Below, in pieces: positions 13,991 through 16,668 of a stretch of DNA of 16,668 nt. Position 1 is the first letter of the stretch. Each line of letters starts with the position of its first letter. This stretch comes from an uncultured Synechococcus sp. Lineage in GTDB: Bacteria > Cyanobacteriota > Cyanobacteriia > PCC-6307 > Cyanobiaceae. The stretch covers positions 1 to 16,668 of the forward strand of contig CAJWZN010000017.1 of the NCBI GenBank assembly GCA_913050105.1, read 5' to 3'. Both the position numbers and the translations under genes were made by a program. The notes under the pieces are model-generated. The model saw only the letters and a list, made by a program, of their open reading frames with translations. It made no database searches and was not told the origin of the DNA.

Positions 13991-14542
13991 CTAGCCGTGG
14001 CTGCGTGGCCCCGCTCCCGCACCGGAGGCAACTGTGCCGGCGGTACGAACACTGCTGGAGCCAATCCCCTGAAGTTGCGGCAGAGGTTCGCCATCGATCA
14101 GGGAAGCCGCGAGCTGTCTGAGCTCTTGTTCGCGACGCAGGCCCACCGAACGACCCACAGATTGGCCCTCCGCATTGAACAGATTCAACTGGGGGATGCC
14201 GTTGACGTCATAACGATCCACCAGGTCCTGCCAGCGTGGATTATCGACATTCACCATCACCACGTTCAGACGGTTGGCCTGGGCCTGCTCAAGCTGCAAC
14301 ATCGCCGGTGCCATTTCACGGCACACCTGACACCAATCCGCATAGAACTCGATGATGGTCGGCCTGCCATTGCTGAGGGCCGCTTCCGGTTCCAGGGATC
14401 GCCGGGCGAGCTGATCCAGGGGAGAGCCGCTCTGCAGACCACCGCGAGCCAACGTGAGTCCGATCGCCAGCGCCACAGCAGCGATCACGAGCACCGTCCT
14501 TTGAACTGGTCCCAGCAGAGACGATTGGGGACTGCCGGTCAT
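13991..14542 (-). CDS. txlA: Membrane-anchored thioredoxin-like protein (TxlA/HCF164 type)
   Basis: A 183-residue protein with one N-terminal membrane helix (about 14-32, QRTVLVIAAVALAIGLTLA) and a thioredoxin fold facing the lumen or periplasm. The active site is WCQVC (70-74), preceded by PTIIEFYAD and followed by REMAPAMLQL. The cis-proline region is NGIPQLNLFN. This is the pattern of HCF164/TxlA, which passes reducing power across the thylakoid for cytochrome b6f assembly. ATG 14542 is chosen: it leaves a standard short n-region, whereas ATG 14581 adds 13 residues unlike the family. It is likely cotranscribed with thyX; the relation is probably only positional. Confidence 0.87.
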   Translation of the reverse strand: MTGSPQSSLLGPVQRTVLVIAAVALAIGLTLARGGLQSGSPLDQLARRSLEPEAALSNGRPTIIEFYADWCQVCREMAPAMLQLEQAQANRLNVVMVNVDNPRWQDLVDRYDVNGIPQLNLFNAEGQSVGRSVGLRREQELRQLAASLIDGEPLPQLQGIGSSSVRTAGTVASGAGAGPRSHG

Positions 14543-14605
14543 GCTCCAAGCTCTGTTACCTGCACTCTGGCAGTCCTGCATTGGCGATGGGGCTAGCGTC
14601 TGCCC

Positions 14606-15100
14606 ATGGAATGGATGCGCTGGTTCAGCCTGCCGTTGCGGGCGCCTTTGTTAATCGTTCTGTTTGGCGTTTCTGCCGTGATGGGCCATCAGTGGACCCT
14701 TCTTTCACCACGGTTCAGTGCTTCCAGCGGCCTCCCTTTGCCCTTGTTGTTCGGCCTGGAGGTGTTGCAGCTGTTGCTGGTTTTGATCCTCTGCACCATG
14801 CCGGATCTGCTGATGCGACGTGTATCGCTGCTGATGGCTTCCAGTCGCTCGATGACACTCCTGGTCACGCTCCTGGTGGTGATTGGCGCAGGTATCTATC
14901 TTTTGCGGCTGAATGTGCTGACTGACGTCCTGATCATTGCTTCAGCGTTGTTGCTCGCGAGGCTGGATCTGGTTCGTATAGGCCTGGATGCGACACCTGT
15001 GACGTCAATTCTCTTACTCGGCACCCTGCTCTTTGGCGGAGTTGTTCTCGGTCATTCCCTTCCCCATCCCAGTTTTGTCGTGGTCACACCGCCAGGCTGA
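14606..15100 (+). CDS. Hypothetical polytopic membrane protein
   Basis: A 164-residue hydrophobic protein with about five predicted membrane segments (residues about 10-28, 43-66, 82-100, 104-126 and 131-150). Little is soluble beyond short loops. No motif I recognise is present. ATG 14606 (or ATG 14615) lacks a clear Shine-Dalgarno. It is divergent from the TxlA-like gene with 63 nt between starts. Its last 87 nt overlap the 3' end of the lytic transglycosylase on the other strand. The continuous run of strong membrane helices supports a real gene; function is unknown. Confidence 0.65.
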   Translation: MEWMRWFSLPLRAPLLIVLFGVSAVMGHQWTLLSPRFSASSGLPLPLLFGLEVLQLLLVLILCTMPDLLMRRVSLLMASSRSMTLLVTLLVVIGAGIYLLRLNVLTDVLIIASALLLARLDLVRIGLDATPVTSILLLGTLLFGGVVLGHSLPHPSFVVVTPPG

Positions 15101-16668
15101 TCGGTTCGAGTAGCTCAGCAGGTTGTCCAGAACTTTCTTGGTGTAGTAGCGGGTCTCTGGATAAGGAATCCGTTCCACCCACAATTCGATCGCTTCGTCC
15201 TCACTCGGTTGTGGCCAGTTCGCCACGGTTGTGGGGCCTGCGTTGTAACTGGCGATGCTGCGATAAGGATCCCCATCCCAGAACTCCAGAAGCTCCACCA
15301 GGTAGGCCGCTCCCAGTGGAATGTTGACGGCTGCATTCATCAGGTCGGCCTCGTTCAATGGCTGTTCGCTCAGCGAGGCGGCTGTTGATGGCATCAGTTG
15401 CATGAGGCCAACGGCTCCAGCAGTGGATCGGATGGTGGCCGAGAAACGCGATTCCTGTTTGGCGATGGCCAGAAGCAGTTCCGGACGGATCATCTCCCGT
15501 TGCGCCACCTCCTTGATGATCCGGAGATAGGCCAGGAGGTTCTGGCTGCGATGCAGCTCGCGCCGTTGCTGACAGCTCGGTGCTGCCCAGCGCACGTTGA
15601 GCCGCCACAGCTGATCAAGGCCGTTCCATGAATCGTCGACGCCGAGTCTCAGCTGTCCTTCCACCAGTTGCTCTTCGGGCCGCAATTGACGATCCCTGGG
15701 CCGCTGATGCAACCAGGCGTCCCAGGCCAGGTCGTTCAGCCCCAGCCTCCACAACTCGTCGACGTCGGGCAACCCGCTGTGGAGCGGCGACCAAAGCGCC
15801 TCCAGGTTGGCTGCTCCTCCACCGCGAAGATCAAGCGATTCGCTGCCCTGCAGCCGGATTGATGCTCTCCAGCGGTAATAACCAGGGGGGTGGTGCCTCA
15901 GCAGGGTCTGCCAATGCCGCTGGGCTTCTGCTGTTTGGCCCAGCTCGGATTCACTGAAGCCGAGCCAGAAGAGCCGCCTGGCCTCAAGGGGCGGCGGCAG
16001 GCTGTTGGGTGGCAGCGCTTCAAGTAACTCCCTGGCTTTCCCCCAACGCTCGTTCAGCAGTGCATTCCGTGCTTCATCCCATTGCAGCTGCCAGCTGTCT
16101 CGGTCTTCCGGCCAGCGCTCCAGTACACCGAGAGTTCCCTTCCCTCCATTGAGCCGTGCCCTGGCCGCGGCCACAGCGGCGGACCGCTCGGCGATGGCGC
16201 GTGGGATGGCCTCCAGCAGGGTTGGATCGGGACGAAGCGGAGCCATCAAGAGTCGTATGGCCTCCGTAGTGGCGGGGTGTTCGGGTTGGTCCTGGGCGAG
16301 CCGCAGCAGCAGGGCTTCGCCTGCCCGCCGTTGATCAACTGCTCCGTTAAGAAGGGCTCGGCCAACGGCCAGGGCAGTTTCCGCGGATGCAACGGCGCCG
16401 CGCAGACACAATTCCGCCGCGCTTCCACGTCCGAGCATTCCCAGGGCCCAAGCCAGCTGTTGCCGCTCATCGGGTGATGCTGTCTCCATTTCGCAGGCCT
16501 GGTTGATCCTTTTCGCGGCTCCCACCCAGCGCCAGCCCCAACGCGCCAGATGCAGCCCCCCCTGGTGGCTCGTTGAGTCGACGGGTTCCATGGCCACTGC
16601 TGTTGCCAGCGCAGCCGGGTGGCCGGGTTGCAGCGCCAGCAACTCCTGATGTCGTTCGGGGAAGCGTT
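15014..16668 (-). CDS. Soluble lytic murein transglycosylase-type protein (5' end outside window)
   Basis: The frame is open to the right edge, so the N-terminus is missing; 550 residues are visible. Such enzymes cleave peptidoglycan glycan strands with 1,6-anhydro product formation in the periplasm. The visible N-terminal two thirds is an alpha-helical, Ala/Leu/Arg-rich repeat region like the Slt superhelix. The SLT domain occupies about residues 374-510 counted from the TTG at 16642. It contains IKEVAQREMIRPELLLAIAKQESRF with catalytic E397, then STAGAVGLMQLMPSTA and YRSIASYNAGPTTVANW. The polar C-terminal tail after SYSNRS is encoded in the 87-nt overlap with the membrane-protein gene. Signal peptide and true start cannot be assessed. 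Confidence 0.9.
   Translation of the reverse strand, partial: RFPERHQELLALQPGHPAALATAVAMEPVDSTSHQGGLHLARWGWRWVGAAKRINQACEMETASPDERQQLAWALGMLGRGSAAELCLRGAVASAETALAVGRALLNGAVDQRRAGEALLLRLAQDQPEHPATTEAIRLLMAPLRPDPTLLEAIPRAIAERSAAVAAARARLNGGKGTLGVLERWPEDRDSWQLQWDEARNALLNERWGKARELLEALPPNSLPPPLEARRLFWLGFSESELGQTAEAQRHWQTLLRHHPPGYYRWRASIRLQGSESLDLRGGGAANLEALWSPLHSGLPDVDELWRLGLNDLAWDAWLHQRPRDRQLRPEEQLVEGQLRLGVDDSWNGLDQLWRLNVRWAAPSCQQRRELHRSQNLLAYLRIIKEVAQREMIRPELLLAIAKQESRFSATIRSTAGAVGLMQLMPSTAASLSEQPLNEADLMNAAVNIPLGAAYLVELLEFWDGDPYRSIASYNAGPTTVANWPQPSEDEAIELWVERIPYPETRYYTKKVLDNLLSYSNRSAWRCDHDKTGMGKGMTENNSAKEQGAE

Noticed and set aside
1..16668. Mobile elements, prophage genes, CRISPR arrays, tRNA or rRNA genes
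   Set aside because: No transposase or integrase motifs, no spaced direct repeats and no tRNA/rRNA-like sequence were recognised; gene content is core cyanobacterial.

Overview
The window looks like a piece of a marine picocyanobacterial chromosome, most likely marine Synechococcus. Evidence is three photosystem II small-subunit genes (psbI, psbN, psbH), the nitrogen regulator ntcA with a textbook NtcA-type promoter, cyanobacteria-restricted families (DUF3769-type LptD, DUF3084, DUF3146), a GC-rich compact layout, and only one copy of the octamer HIP1. I see no insertion sequence, prophage, CRISPR array, tRNA or rRNA. Two genes are cut by the window edges: nadK on the left and a lytic transglycosylase on the right.

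Left part (1-4263): the end of nadK, a CYTH-domain phosphohydrolase and a secreted pentapeptide-repeat protein run on the plus strand. Facing them are psbI and a large outer-membrane LPS-assembly protein (LptD/DUF3769). The LptD-like protein appears to carry an extra 8-stranded barrel with a PagL-like His-x-Ser...Glu motif between its N-terminal jelly-roll segment and its main barrel. This is the most unusual object in the window.

Middle (4301-8820): a GH38 alpha-mannosidase ends tail-to-tail over psbN. psbN is divergent from the run psbH-tatA-pth-DUF3146, which combines photosystem II assembly, twin-arginine export and translation housekeeping.

Right-middle (8798-11894, minus strand): rph, ntcA, a DUF3084 coiled-coil membrane protein and a YqgF/RuvX-fold nuclease. 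ntcA has its own promoter, GTAN8TAC-N22-TAN3T, whose distal half-site overlaps the rph stop codon, so ntcA is probably autoregulated.

Right (12042-16668): a corrinoid-adenosyltransferase homolog whose P-loop has been lost sits directly before dcd. dcd faces thyX, so dCTP deaminase and flavin-dependent thymidylate synthase form a dTMP-supply neighbourhood. Upstream of thyX on the same strand is a thylakoid TxlA/HCF164-like thioredoxin. It is divergent from a small polytopic membrane protein, which overlaps the 3' end of a soluble lytic transglycosylase by 87 nt. All five convergent junctions are within 12 nt or overlap, leaving no room for ordinary intrinsic terminators.
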